Below are positions 1 through 10,000 of a stretch of DNA of 21,513 bases, piece by piece. The stretch spans positions 1 to 21,513 of the IMG/VR virus record IMGVR_UViG_3300045999_001346, one strand, 5' to 3'. Both the position numbers and the translations under genes were made by a program. Position 1 is the first letter of the stretch; the number at the start of each line of letters is the position of its first letter. Source of the DNA: a virus. Under the pieces are notes generated by a model. It made no database searches. It was given only the letters and a program-made list of their open reading frames with translations, and was not told the origin of the DNA.

Positions 1-2
1 TG

Positions 3-572
3 ATTCTGCTGGGCGCGAAGGCAATCTCATCTTTTAACGACGGCACCGACGAGAGTTCTGTCTGCGACCGTCTATATCCAGACATCCGAGATTCGACCCT
101 GATGATGCACCCCTGGTCGTTCTCCATGAAGAAGATCCAACTGGCGCGGCTGGTTACTACGCCCACCAGCTTTTGGAAGTATGAATACCTTTTGCCTGGT
201 GACAGGCTAGGCAATCCGCACTCTGTGCGCGATACAGCTGCAATTGGCGGCTTCATTAGTGTCGATTGGGAAATCCACGGCGACAAGCTGCTGACGAATC
301 TGGAGTCGGTCTATATCGACTACCAGTACCAGACACCAGAATATGCAATGCCGCAATACTTTGTGCAGCTGCTGAAGTACATGATTGCTTGGCATGTTGC
401 CGAGCCTATTACCGAGCAGGGCGACAAGGCATTGCGCTGGCGGCAGATTGCTGTTGGCGACCCAGCTGAAAATGGGCGCGGTGGATTCTTCCGGCAGGCT
501 GCTGTGATTGATGGCAAGAATCAGCCGGTGCGCGTTATTGAGGATTACACCTTGGTTTCGGTGAGGAACTGA
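3..572 (+). CDS. Head-tail adaptor / tail tubular protein A-like (5' partial)
   Basis: The frame is open from the first complete codon at position 3 to the TGA at 570-572, giving 189 residues. The true start lies upstream of the window. An internal ATG pair at 102-107 is not a credible start, because the conserved-looking segment (LLGAKAISSF, then CDRLYPDIRD and HPWSF) lies before and across it. That pattern, a short helical N-terminus followed by 'AHPWxFA..R..LA', is what I recall from podoviral tail tubular A (T7 gp11-type) and head-tail connector proteins, which form the ring between portal and nozzle and run about 190-200 residues. Only a few N-terminal residues are therefore likely to be missing. 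The stop overlaps the next start (TGATG), and the tail tubular B-like gene follows as in T7-like gene orders. The role is inferred from motif and position. Confidence 0.75.
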   Translation: MLLGAKAISSFNDGTDESSVCDRLYPDIRDSTLMMHPWSFSMKKIQLARLVTTPTSFWKYEYLLPGDRLGNPHSVRDTAAIGGFISVDWEIHGDKLLTNLESVYIDYQYQTPEYAMPQYFVQLLKYMIAWHVAEPITEQGDKALRWRQIAVGDPAENGRGGFFRQAAVIDGKNQPVRVIEDYTLVSVRN

Positions 573-2785
573 TGGCTCGCTTCGTTGACTTTACAACGAA
601 CTTCTCGACGGGCGAACTCGACCCGTTACTTCGTGCGCGTGTCGATCTGCAGCAGTATGGCAATGCGCTGGCCAAGGCAACGAACGTCTTGATCCAGCCA
701 CAAGGTGGCCTGCGTCGCCGCCCAGGCTTAAAGCATATCCTTGAGCTGCCCAATACCAGCACTGCCTCTGCAGGCAACGGTGTGCGCTTGGTGCCATTCT
801 CATTTTCTGTTGATGATTCCTACATGCTGTGCTTTACACATAACCGCATGTATATCATCAAGAATGGTGTAGTGCAGACCAACATCAACGGCAGCGGAAA
901 TAACTACCTGACCACCACCATCGGCAGCAGCATCGTTGACGATATGTGCTGGACGCAGTCGGCTGACACGCTGATTTTGGTGCATCCTGACCTGCAGCCG
1001 GTGCGCATAACACGCACCAGCGACACAGCCTGGACGGCCACGACGATCACCTTTGACAGCATCCCTAAGTACGCATTCAACATTGAGTTTGATACAAACA
1101 TCGGCTCGACACTGACACCATCTGCGGTATCAGGAAACATCACGCTGACAGCCTCTGCGACCAACCACGACAGCGGCGCAGCGCAGGCTGGCACCAGTAC
1201 CACCATCACGCTGAAATCAACGGCTAGTGCCACTGATGACATCTACAACGGTATGTATGTCACGATTACTGGCGGCACTGGCTCGGGGCAAATTAGGATT
1301 ATCAAGGACTATGTCGGCAGCACCAAGGTTGCGACGGTAGACACGCCTTGGACTGTCACGCCGAACGGCACCAGCAATTATTTGGTTACCACTTGGTCAG
1401 TAGAATCTGTCAACCAGTACATCAATGCCAGCCCACAGGGTCGCGCAAGGATTACTCGGTACATATCGGCAACAGTGGTCGAAGCTGTTACCGAATACCC
1501 GTTCTTTAATACCACGGTGATTGATGCTGGTCGCTGGGAGCTGGAACACAATTACGAGGATGTCTGGTCGAGCGCTAGAGGCTGGCCACGCAGCGTGACT
1601 TTCCACGAGGGTCGGCTGTACTTTGGCGGCAGTAAGTCGCGGCCATCGACCGTGTGGGGCAGCAAAATCGGGCTATTCTTTGACTTTGTACCATTCGAGT
1701 CTTTGGACGATGATGCGGTCGAGGCGACGCTAGATACCAACGATCTGAACGTCATCACCGACATTATCAGCTCGCGTGACTTCCAAGTGTTTACCACCGG
1801 CGGTGAATTCTTTGTGCCGCAGCAGGGTACTGAGCCGATCACTCCGCTGTCGTTTACGTTTAAGAACGTCAGCCGAAATGGGATTAAGCCTGGCACTCGG
1901 GTGCAGTCGGTTGAGTCTGGCTCGGTCTACATCCAGCGCCAGGGCAAGTCGCTCAATGAGTTTCTGTTTAGCGATACCCAGCTGACCTACATCACTCAGC
2001 GGATCTCGCTACTGTCTGGCCACCTGCTAAAGGGGCCGCAGCGGATTGCTTTGCGTCGGGCATCTAGTACAGAAGAGGCAGATCTGTTGCTGATGACCAA
2101 CACTAATGACGGCAGCATGGCGGTCTTTTCCATCATGCGCAGCCAGCAGATTACGTCGCCGTCTGAGTACACCACCGACGGTGAGTTTATCGATGTTGGC
2201 GTGGATGTGACGCAGATCTATGCGGTGACCAAACGTGTATTCAACAGCACTACAAGGTACTTTATTGAGCTGTTCCAGGACAATCTGTATACCGACTGCG
2301 CATTTACTGGTGGCGCTGCAGCCAGCGCATCAAGCCTGCCGCATATTGGCAAGGCGCTGAATGTCATCACTGACGGCGTGCCACAGAGTAACGAGACTGT
2401 CAGCGGTGGCGGCTCGGTGACGTTTGACCGCGCATCGACCACCAGCTACGAGGTAGGCTTGCCGATCACCGTGTACGTCAAAACCATGCCGGTTGAGATC
2501 AAGCTGCAGACCGGTAGCCGGGTATCGTTTAAGAAGCGTATCGTTGAGATCAGTGCGGTGCTGGAAGAGACACAAAACATTGTGCTGAATAATCAGCCGG
2601 TGGCGTTTAGGCTGTTGGATAATCCGTTGCTGGATGACCCGGAGCCTACCTTCACGGGCATCAAGCGGGTCAATGGCGTGCTGGGTTACAGCCGCGAGCA
2701 GTCGATTGTGGTGTCGCAGAATCTGCCGCTGAAGATGAACTTGCTCGGCCTTGACTATCGCGTGGCCGTTTACTCGGGAACATAG
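572..2785 (+). CDS. Tail nozzle / tail tubular protein B-like (tail hub)
   Basis: 737 residues, starting at the ATG of the TGATG junction with a GTGAGG ribosome site at 561-566. The N-terminus (residues 5-55) carries the pattern 'NFSTGELDPLLRARVDL..Y', then a 'N.LIQPQGGLRRRPG' block. This is characteristic of the large nozzle proteins found in many podoviruses, comparable in position and size to T7 gp12 (about 790 residues). The rest is beta-rich, with many Thr/Ser/Val stretches, as expected for a nozzle made of beta-propeller and OB-like domains. Such a protein would form the distal tube through which DNA leaves the capsid. Upstream is the adaptor and downstream are the internal virion proteins. 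'Tail hub' is a safe label; exact equivalence to gp12 is inference. Confidence 0.75.
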   Translation: MARFVDFTTNFSTGELDPLLRARVDLQQYGNALAKATNVLIQPQGGLRRRPGLKHILELPNTSTASAGNGVRLVPFSFSVDDSYMLCFTHNRMYIIKNGVVQTNINGSGNNYLTTTIGSSIVDDMCWTQSADTLILVHPDLQPVRITRTSDTAWTATTITFDSIPKYAFNIEFDTNIGSTLTPSAVSGNITLTASATNHDSGAAQAGTSTTITLKSTASATDDIYNGMYVTITGGTGSGQIRIIKDYVGSTKVATVDTPWTVTPNGTSNYLVTTWSVESVNQYINASPQGRARITRYISATVVEAVTEYPFFNTTVIDAGRWELEHNYEDVWSSARGWPRSVTFHEGRLYFGGSKSRPSTVWGSKIGLFFDFVPFESLDDDAVEATLDTNDLNVITDIISSRDFQVFTTGGEFFVPQQGTEPITPLSFTFKNVSRNGIKPGTRVQSVESGSVYIQRQGKSLNEFLFSDTQLTYITQRISLLSGHLLKGPQRIALRRASSTEEADLLLMTNTNDGSMAVFSIMRSQQITSPSEYTTDGEFIDVGVDVTQIYAVTKRVFNSTTRYFIELFQDNLYTDCAFTGGAAASASSLPHIGKALNVITDGVPQSNETVSGGGSVTFDRASTTSYEVGLPITVYVKTMPVEIKLQTGSRVSFKKRIVEISAVLEETQNIVLNNQPVAFRLLDNPLLDDPEPTFTGIKRVNGVLGYSREQSIVVSQNLPLKMNLLGLDYRVAVYSGT

Positions 2786-2787
2786 AC

Positions 2788-3396
2788 ATGGCAGATCCCT
2801 CCCAAATAGTCGCAGGCGCTGGCCTTATAGCGTCATACGGCGCTGCCCAAGCGCAGCAAGCTGCAGGCATCCAGCAGCAGACCGGCTACTTGCTGCAAGC
2901 ACGCGACAACCTGGCGGTGGCCGAGGTTCGCGCAGAAATGTCGGATCAGTACGCGCAGATCCAAGCTGGCCGGATGTTGAAGAAGGCAGAGATTGAAGCA
3001 CGCAACTATCAAATTGCTGGCAATACTTTGCTGAAAAATGCTCGGGTTACTAATGCCGCATTACGCGCCAGAGCTGCTGCGTCAGGCGTTGCGTTTGGCG
3101 AAGGTAGTGCAGCTGCGATACAGGCAGAGAACACTCGCAGCGTCATGTTTGATGTCAACATTGCAGAGCTCAATGCATTGACAGCTCGCACGATGGGTTA
3201 TGAAGATGCGGCTGCAATGATCCAATCGACTGACTACCAGAACTTCCTAAGTGTGTTTGCGGCACAGCGCCAGGCTGGCCAGTTTGTCCAAGCAGGCGCA
3301 GCAGCTCGCCAGGCTGGTGGTCTGATGGCTGGTGCTACATTGACCCGTGGTGCTGTTGAGTTTGGTCAGACATACTTCAGAGAAAAGAAAAGCTAA
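2788..3396 (+). CDS. Internal virion protein, T7 gp14-like
   Basis: 202 residues, starting 2 bases after the nozzle gene stop. The N-terminus (residues 5-30) is rich in Ala, Gly and Ile and could insert in a membrane. Residues 35-145 are strongly helical, with many Ala, Gln, Glu and Arg residues and the 'ARAAASGVAFGEGSA' stretch near residue 92. I recall this last stretch from small internal virion proteins of podoviruses, where a helical repeat region follows a glycine-rich N-terminus. T7 gp14 is 196 residues and sits in the same place between nozzle and larger ejection proteins; it forms the outer-membrane part of the DNA ejection conduit. Length, composition and gene order support the call, but I see no catalytic motif. 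Confidence 0.6.
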   Translation: MADPSQIVAGAGLIASYGAAQAQQAAGIQQQTGYLLQARDNLAVAEVRAEMSDQYAQIQAGRMLKKAEIEARNYQIAGNTLLKNARVTNAALRARAAASGVAFGEGSAAAIQAENTRSVMFDVNIAELNALTARTMGYEDAAAMIQSTDYQNFLSVFAAQRQAGQFVQAGAAARQAGGLMAGATLTRGAVEFGQTYFREKKS

Positions 3397-3405
3397 GGCG
3401 ACATC

Positions 3406-5214
3406 ATGGTGACAAGACTTGAATCTGGTCGAATTCAGCTAAATGCACCGGGCGGCGTGCCGATGGAGCGCGTCGTTCCGCAGCAGGTTGATTACATGCC
3501 TGCCGCCAGAGAGCAGGCTAGAGGCGCTGGCGTGATGGCTGACATCATTGACCGCATGTCGGCGAGCATCTACGGCGCTGCAAAGGAAATGGCGGCGACA
3601 GAGGCTGTGCAATATGTCGCGACCAACCCACCAGATCGCACGCAGTTTTTGATTGCTGCTGGCTTTGATCCAGAGACAGGCACATTTCGCGGCGCTCCAC
3701 CGCCAAAGAAAGAGGGTGCGCAATATAACTGGACTGAGTTTGACAAGGTATATCAGAAAGCCAGAGATGCGCAGATTGCCAGCCTAATCAAGCAAGAAGG
3801 TTTGCACCAGATTGCAAACTTGATTACCAGGACTGACAAAGAAGGCGCTAATGCCTTAACGTCCAAAGACGTTGAAACGCAGATTGAAAACATGATCAAC
3901 GGCTTTGAGGCCGCCGCACGCAAAGAAAGCCCAGCTGCAGCGCTTGAGGTTCGGGCATCGTTGGCTGCGCATGGTTACACGGCCATTGAAAAGGTTAGAG
4001 GGCTGGAGGCAAAGGCTGCCAAAGAAAGGCAGTTGATTCGCCTTGATCAAGATTTTGAAGACAGGTTGAAAATATTAAAAGATTCGCTTGTGCAATTTCC
4101 AGACAATACCCAGCTATATGCTGATGTGTTTGCCAGAAATTTGATTGAGGAAGCAGTCAAAACAAATGATCGCGCCATTGTCGCTGACATGAGAAAGCGC
4201 GTTAATGAAGCGGTAACCAATGCAAAAATTGATGCAGTTTCAACCTACGTCACCAATACTGAATTTGCTGCAAATAACCTAGCGGCTGTTAGGCGGCTGG
4301 ATAGAGATGATGCTGGTCAGCTGTCGCCAATTTGGAACTCAATGAACTTTTCTGAAAAGGCAAAGGTTCGAGATGGCTTGCGCTCTGTATACGCAGACAA
4401 GGTGACGGCTGAAACACGGGCAAGAGATGAGGAACACAGAAGTAATTTATCTTTGGTCAATGAGATGACGCAAAGAATAATTGCTGCTGATGGTAATGAT
4501 CGGGAGGCCGAAGGTATTCTTTTGAGCATTTCCTACCGCGACCCGACAGCGATAAACCCGAAAGATATTGCGCTGATTAAAAAGCAGGCTGCCGATAAGC
4601 AAGAGCCGTCTTACGGCGTGCTTACGATGATGAAAGAAAACATATTCAATGACAAGTATTTAAACATTGAGCAGATGAAGGTTGCCGCAAGAAGAATGGG
4701 TGTGCCTGAGAAATTTATCTATTCTGATCTGCAGCCATTTTTCATTAGCAGGAAAGACAAAGAGCAAGGTCTGTTATATCAAGGTTTCAACAGAGCGGCC
4801 AACATGGACGCTGGTTCAAGAAATGAAAAGAACGTGCAACGCGCACGACAGTCTATTGAGCAGGAAGTTGATGAACGATTCCAAGAGCAAAACAGTTTCC
4901 CGCCAGAAAAGAGGCAGACTAAATCTGCAATCTTGAGGGATGTGCAAGAGGAGCGCAAAAAGTCGCAGGCCAATCAAATTATTGAAATGAAGCTAAAGTC
5001 GGTCAATGAGTCTTATGGCAAAAGCAGCTCGGACAAAAAGACAGGCATTGTGTTTGACATCAACACAAACATTGATGAGCTGGCTGACCAAGCGAGAAGA
5101 GGTAAAAATAAACTGAGCGACCTTGACATTGAATTGCTGCGCTCGGAATATGCAATTATTAAAAAGCAGTATCAAATTTTGAATCCTGTCAGATCGCAGC
5201 CGGGTGGAAGATGA
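3406..5214 (+). CDS. Probable internal virion / ejection protein, helical
   Basis: 602 residues with a weak ribosome site (AAGG at about 3395) ahead of ATG 3406. The sequence is dominated by charged and Ala-rich helix-forming segments (Lys, Glu, Asp, Gln, Arg), with no obvious signal peptide, membrane segment or enzyme motif. This fits a rod-like inner-core protein. Its place between the gp14-like protein and two more large proteins matches the T7 gp15 position (747 residues), so DNA ejection is the likely role; sequence alone does not prove it. The first 600 bases have the same base composition as upstream genes, while the remainder is visibly richer in A and T. The stop overlaps the next start as ATGA at 5211-5214, implying translational coupling. 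Confidence 0.5.
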   Translation: MVTRLESGRIQLNAPGGVPMERVVPQQVDYMPAAREQARGAGVMADIIDRMSASIYGAAKEMAATEAVQYVATNPPDRTQFLIAAGFDPETGTFRGAPPPKKEGAQYNWTEFDKVYQKARDAQIASLIKQEGLHQIANLITRTDKEGANALTSKDVETQIENMINGFEAAARKESPAAALEVRASLAAHGYTAIEKVRGLEAKAAKERQLIRLDQDFEDRLKILKDSLVQFPDNTQLYADVFARNLIEEAVKTNDRAIVADMRKRVNEAVTNAKIDAVSTYVTNTEFAANNLAAVRRLDRDDAGQLSPIWNSMNFSEKAKVRDGLRSVYADKVTAETRARDEEHRSNLSLVNEMTQRIIAADGNDREAEGILLSISYRDPTAINPKDIALIKKQAADKQEPSYGVLTMMKENIFNDKYLNIEQMKVAARRMGVPEKFIYSDLQPFFISRKDKEQGLLYQGFNRAANMDAGSRNEKNVQRARQSIEQEVDERFQEQNSFPPEKRQTKSAILRDVQEERKKSQANQIIEMKLKSVNESYGKSSSDKKTGIVFDINTNIDELADQARRGKNKLSDLDIELLRSEYAIIKKQYQILNPVRSQPGGR

Positions 5215-7010
5215 GCAAAGAATTTGACACGATGTACATTGACCACTTGGTTGATCGAGACTATCCACCGATGTCGATGGACGGTATGCAGTTGGCTGCT
5301 GCCGATACCGGTCGCCTGCCGGAGGTTGTGGTTACCGGTGAGCCAGAAAAGCCGACAGGTGCTGGTGGCCCAGCTGGTAAGCCTGAACCGCGCTTTGGTC
5401 GCGGTGGTGTTACCAGAGCTCAGTCTGAGGCTGCCGGTGGTCTTGAGGTTCCAGTGATGGGATTGGCAGACACGCTAGCTGGCGCACTGCGTGGCACGGT
5501 TGCGCAGTCGCTTGGCCTGCCTGGTGACATTGAAAGCCTGGTTCGCTTGTTGACCGGTGGCGAGCAAGTGCTGCCGACTACAGAACGGGTGAGCGAAATG
5601 CTGCCGCCTGTGGTGCCTGAAAATGCGCCAGATATGGTTGGCTATTCAGCAGAAGGCCGTCGCCAAACAGCTAATATTGCTGGCAAGCTGGGTGAATACA
5701 ACCCGATCTTGGGAGCACCAGAGGCTGTAAAGATTGGTGTCAAAGGTGCTAAAGCTGCAGGTGCTGCGCTGGCTCCGGCTGCTGCCAATGTGATTGAGAG
5801 CAACCTGCGCAAGGCTGGCATGATCATGGACATTGCGCCAAGCGGCCCAGGCCAGGTTGTCGTTCCGGTCAAGATTGGTGAGCGCGAAATAAAAATACCG
5901 GCTAAAGAAGCAGCATCGCTGCAGCGTGCGCTTAAAAATCTGACACCACAAGAGCAAGCAAAATTTAGGTCAGACACTGCGGTAAAGTTTGTCAATATCC
6001 TGAAAACCTTGCCAAGCAAAGAAGAGTTCGGCGCAGCTGCTGTGGCAGGCAAAGCTAAGAAGGGCTGGTACGAAGGAAGCACGCAAGCAATCATTCAGGT
6101 ATTTGGGCCAGACTCGCAGCGGTTTGCTGCGCTGCTGTCTGCCACCAGCCCACAGACCAGCGTCGAATCTAATTTGTTCAATGCGTTGCAAGTATGGAAA
6201 AACTGGACTGCAGCTGGTAGGCCTATAGACCGGGCATCAATTGTTCGCATAATGGGCGACAGCGTCCAGGGCAGCAAGGGCGAAGAGTCTGTATTGGATG
6301 CCTGGATCAATAACAGCGTTAAAGCGCTATCTGCAGAAGATCCGTCAACTGTTGTGCTGTCAGGCCCAAAGGTCAACAGCTTCATGTTGAATTTACAAGG
6401 CAATGTCAATGAGGTAACAAACGATGCTTGGATGGCAGCGTTTACTTATGTTGATCAGAATTTGTTTAGCGGTGGCCTGACTAAAGGCGGCGACCCCGGC
6501 AAAGGCCCAGGCTACATTGCCATGAATGCAAGGGTGCGCGAGACTGCTGATTACCTTACAAAATTTACTGGGGAGAAATGGACACCGGCAGAGGTTCAGG
6601 AGACAATCTGGTCATGGGCGAAAACCCTATACGAGACAGCCAGCGCCAAAGGTGAGACACGCTCGGCTGTTCAATTAATCCAGGACAATGCGATTACTGA
6701 TGAACTGATCGCTGCGACCCCTGACTTTAGGACATTATTCTATGATGAAAGATTCGGCCCAATCCTTGAGCAAGCCGGTTACTCAGAACAGCTTGCCCAG
6801 CTCAGAGCAGCTACTTCAGGATCTGATGTCGCAGCAGGAGCAAAAAAACCCGGAGCTAGCGGCCAAGCAGGCACGCTTGATCCAGAAGCTCAGAGAAAAT
6901 ACCTTGAGCGAAATGCCAAGCGCTTAGACAAACTACGCAAAGACAGAGAGAAAGAGGCTGCTGCCAAAGCCAAAGCAAAAGCCCAAATGAAAGCTGGAGG
7001 TGCTGAATAA
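5211..7010 (+). CDS. Large virion-associated protein with a DUF7178-like central domain
   Basis: 599 residues, starting at the ATGA overlap. Residues about 38-75 are a flexible Gly/Pro-rich linker. Residues about 180-200 are Ala-rich. Residues about 265-475 form a separate globular domain with 'GWY', 'LLSATSPQTSVESN' (near 306), 'GPKVNSFMLNLQG' (near 384), 'TNDAWMAAF' (near 403) and 'TPAEVQETIWSWAKTLYE' (near 457). I associate that pattern with a phage domain annotated as DUF7178. Residues 560-599 are a Lys/Ala/Glu-rich helix. The position among the ejection proteins suggests it is packaged in the virion, so the central domain may act in the infected cell at entry. No experimentally known function is recognised. 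The stop TAA overlaps the next start (TAATG). Confidence 0.5.
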   Translation: MSKEFDTMYIDHLVDRDYPPMSMDGMQLAAADTGRLPEVVVTGEPEKPTGAGGPAGKPEPRFGRGGVTRAQSEAAGGLEVPVMGLADTLAGALRGTVAQSLGLPGDIESLVRLLTGGEQVLPTTERVSEMLPPVVPENAPDMVGYSAEGRRQTANIAGKLGEYNPILGAPEAVKIGVKGAKAAGAALAPAAANVIESNLRKAGMIMDIAPSGPGQVVVPVKIGEREIKIPAKEAASLQRALKNLTPQEQAKFRSDTAVKFVNILKTLPSKEEFGAAAVAGKAKKGWYEGSTQAIIQVFGPDSQRFAALLSATSPQTSVESNLFNALQVWKNWTAAGRPIDRASIVRIMGDSVQGSKGEESVLDAWINNSVKALSAEDPSTVVLSGPKVNSFMLNLQGNVNEVTNDAWMAAFTYVDQNLFSGGLTKGGDPGKGPGYIAMNARVRETADYLTKFTGEKWTPAEVQETIWSWAKTLYETASAKGETRSAVQLIQDNAITDELIAATPDFRTLFYDERFGPILEQAGYSEQLAQLRAATSGSDVAAGAKKPGASGQAGTLDPEAQRKYLERNAKRLDKLRKDREKEAAAKAKAKAQMKAGGAE

Positions 7011-10000
7011 TGGCTATCCCACCTCTTGAGCGCCGCATTGAGGAAATGGTTCAGAACGCTGACCCAATGCCGCAGCCTGCCGCTATGCCGGAGCAGGAAA
7101 CAGAACAGCCTGCAGATATTCAGGTTGCTGGTGTTGGCAAACTTGGTTTTGAAATTCTTGAGCCGCTCATGCGCAAAGGCGCACGCGCAGCCAAAGAGCC
7201 AAAGCTAGTTGACCAGCCGATCAAGCTAACGCCGCCACCACCTGCACCGGTAAGCGCAACACCACCGCCACCACCGCCAGCACCAAAGCCTGCGCCTGCA
7301 AAACAAAAGGTCAGGGCTGCAGACATTACTGAAATCAATGCTGTCTCTGCGGAGCGCGAGCGCCTGCTGGCTGCAGGCGAAGCTCAAGCAAAGCCACCAG
7401 AAACACCAATCTCAAGCGCTTGGACTGACAACGATGGCCTGGCCGCTACGATCCGCGCAAGCGGTGAGGCAGCCGCCAAGCAAGATCCGAGCATGTCGGT
7501 TCGTTCCATTTACATGCGTGCCATTAATGCTGGCATTCCAGAGCAATTCCTGCAGCGTGCGTTAGCAGGCGAAAGCATGGAGACAACTGTCGGCGGTAGC
7601 CAGCTAGCAAAGCAATTGGCTGGTGCTGTGTTTACGCACGACGAAAGCGCAAAGATGCTGGACGATCTGTTTGCCAAAATGGCGGCAGGTACACTTGATG
7701 ACGCTGGCAAACTAGATCTGCGGTTAAAGCTGGCACAGCATAAGATTATTGTTGACCAGCTCAAAGGCATTCAGACTGATGTTGCTAGGTCGATGAATGT
7801 GTTTAAGCGCGTTAAGGACAAAGGCCCAGGCCTTGCGTCCAAAGACATTAGGGCTGCATTGGATGAGCTCGGCGCTAATCAATCGGACAAGGTGCTATTC
7901 CAGCTTGCTGAAGATTACCTAACATCGCCAAGCAGAGCTGCTAAGAATCGCATTATTGAGGCTGGGTTTGGCGCAAAGATGCGTGATGTGTGGTTTCACA
8001 CTTACCAGGCTAATTTGCTAAACGATCCGCAGACGCACTCATACAATGTTGTGGGTAGTGCTGTCTTTGGTTCGCTTATGCCAATTGAGAGAACGCTGTC
8101 TATCCCGCTTGGTAAAGCTCGGCAGCTGTTTGCCAATGCAGATCCTGATCGATACCAGTTTGATGACATTCTGGCTGGATTGTCTGGCACCAAAAATGGT
8201 GTCATTGATGGTTGGGTGTTGGCTGCTGAAGCATTAAAGCGTGGTGGTCAATCAAAAGTTACAGAAGCTGGTAGGCCGCTAAATCCATTGTCTGCAGAAT
8301 ATTTGTCAGATACGCCAATTAGAATGTTTGGCAAAGAGGTTTATCGTACGCCAGATCTGCGCGATACCTGGCTAGGCAAGGCAATCAATGGCATTGGCTT
8401 TGTGCAAGATGCAATGAGCTTTAGACCCATTGCGGCTGGTGATGAATTTATTGGCGGCTGGGTTGCAAGATACCAATTGCATGAGGAAGCCTGGCGCTAT
8501 GGCAACAAAGAATATGACCGGCTGATCTCGGAAGGCATGAGCGAGGCAGCTGCCAAGGCAGAGGTTACTTCTAAGGTAGACCAGCTGCTGATTGAGCGCC
8601 CTCGGGAAATGCAGGAAAACATTGATTCTGTGCGCCGGATGGTGACGTTGCAGGAACGCATTGAGCGCAATGGCAACCTTGGTGAAACCTATTACTGGAC
8701 AAACAAGATTCTTAATTTGCCACCGGTAAAAATCTTTGTTCCATTTGCTAACACGGTCACCAATCTGTTTGTCGAAGGCTCTAGTTACATTCCGGTTTTG
8801 AATGCTTTGTCGCCACGTTTCTATGACATGTGGGCAAAAGGTGGCAGGCACCGCGATGTGGCAATTACCCGCATGGCAATGGGCGGCTCGGCAATCTATG
8901 CAGCATCGCAGCTGAACTTAGACAATAGGATTACTGGATCTGGCCCATCACAAACGGAAGACCGCAAGGCATTAGAGAAACTTGGCTGGCAAGCGCATTC
9001 TTTTGTGTTTGACCGTGGCGAGCTCAATGAGCAATCTCTTGAGCGCCTACGCAAGATCACTAAGGTAGCGGTTGGCCCTGACAAAGTTTATGTTTCTTAT
9101 GCCAGGTTTGACCCGGTATCGATGGTGTTTGCTATTGGTTCCGACATGGGTGACGCAGCCAAGTTTAGCCGCACTAGGGATGCGGAAGACTTTGAGCGCA
9201 TGGCATTGGCTGGCATGACTGCGACCGGTGAATACATGGGCAACCTGCCTTTTATGCAGGGGATCGGTGAGCTGCTGCAAATTGCAAGATCTCGGTCAAC
9301 GGATGGCGGTGAAAGGCTTGCTCAGATCTTTGATCAACTGTCTGGCCAGTTTGCAAACTTTGTATATACCGGCACGCCTGGGCTGGGCATCACTAACTCA
9401 ACGGCAATGGCGCACATTGAGCGCCTGACAGATCCGGCAAAATCAAACATCAAGTCGCCGGTCATGGATGCGCCAGCTGGGTTGCGTGCGCTATACGAAA
9501 CCCGTCAGCGGGTTATGTCGCGCATTCCAGGCGTATCGGAAAACGTGCCACCAATGCTGGATGACCTTGGCCGAGAAGTAACCGTGCGCAACCGTGGGCT
9601 TGATTACTGGCTGAACTACAGCCCTGTGATCCAAGCGCAAGAAGGTAAGTTTTCCGAAGCAGACGAAATCGCTGTCAGCCTTGATTATGGCTGGCCTAAG
9701 GCTTCTGAAATTTGGGATGGGGTCAGACTATCCTCAGGCCAGATTAATCGCTTCAAGCGCTTATATGGCCAGGAGATCACTATCGACGGGCTCAACCTTG
9801 AGCAGCGGATCATTTACGAGCTGAAGCAGGCAGACATCGACGCTGACGCTGTTGGCAATCCGCTAACTAAGGGAGCCAAGCAGAAATTAATTCAAGGACT
9901 ATTTTCGGAATACCGCGAAATGGCAAAGCTGCGCATGATTGGCGACGAGGATGGCGGCCCTGTCGATATTGGCACGGGAGATCTCAAGGTTGAGTTTCCA

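Noticed and set aside
5642-6094. 150-codon antisense frame inside the 599-residue protein gene
   Set aside because: Fully covered by the forward gene, no promoter or ribosome site, composition typical of an antisense shadow.
8372-8851. 159-codon antisense frame inside the 1015-residue protein gene
   Set aside because: No ribosome site, no recognisable motif, and fully covered by a convincing gene on the other strand.
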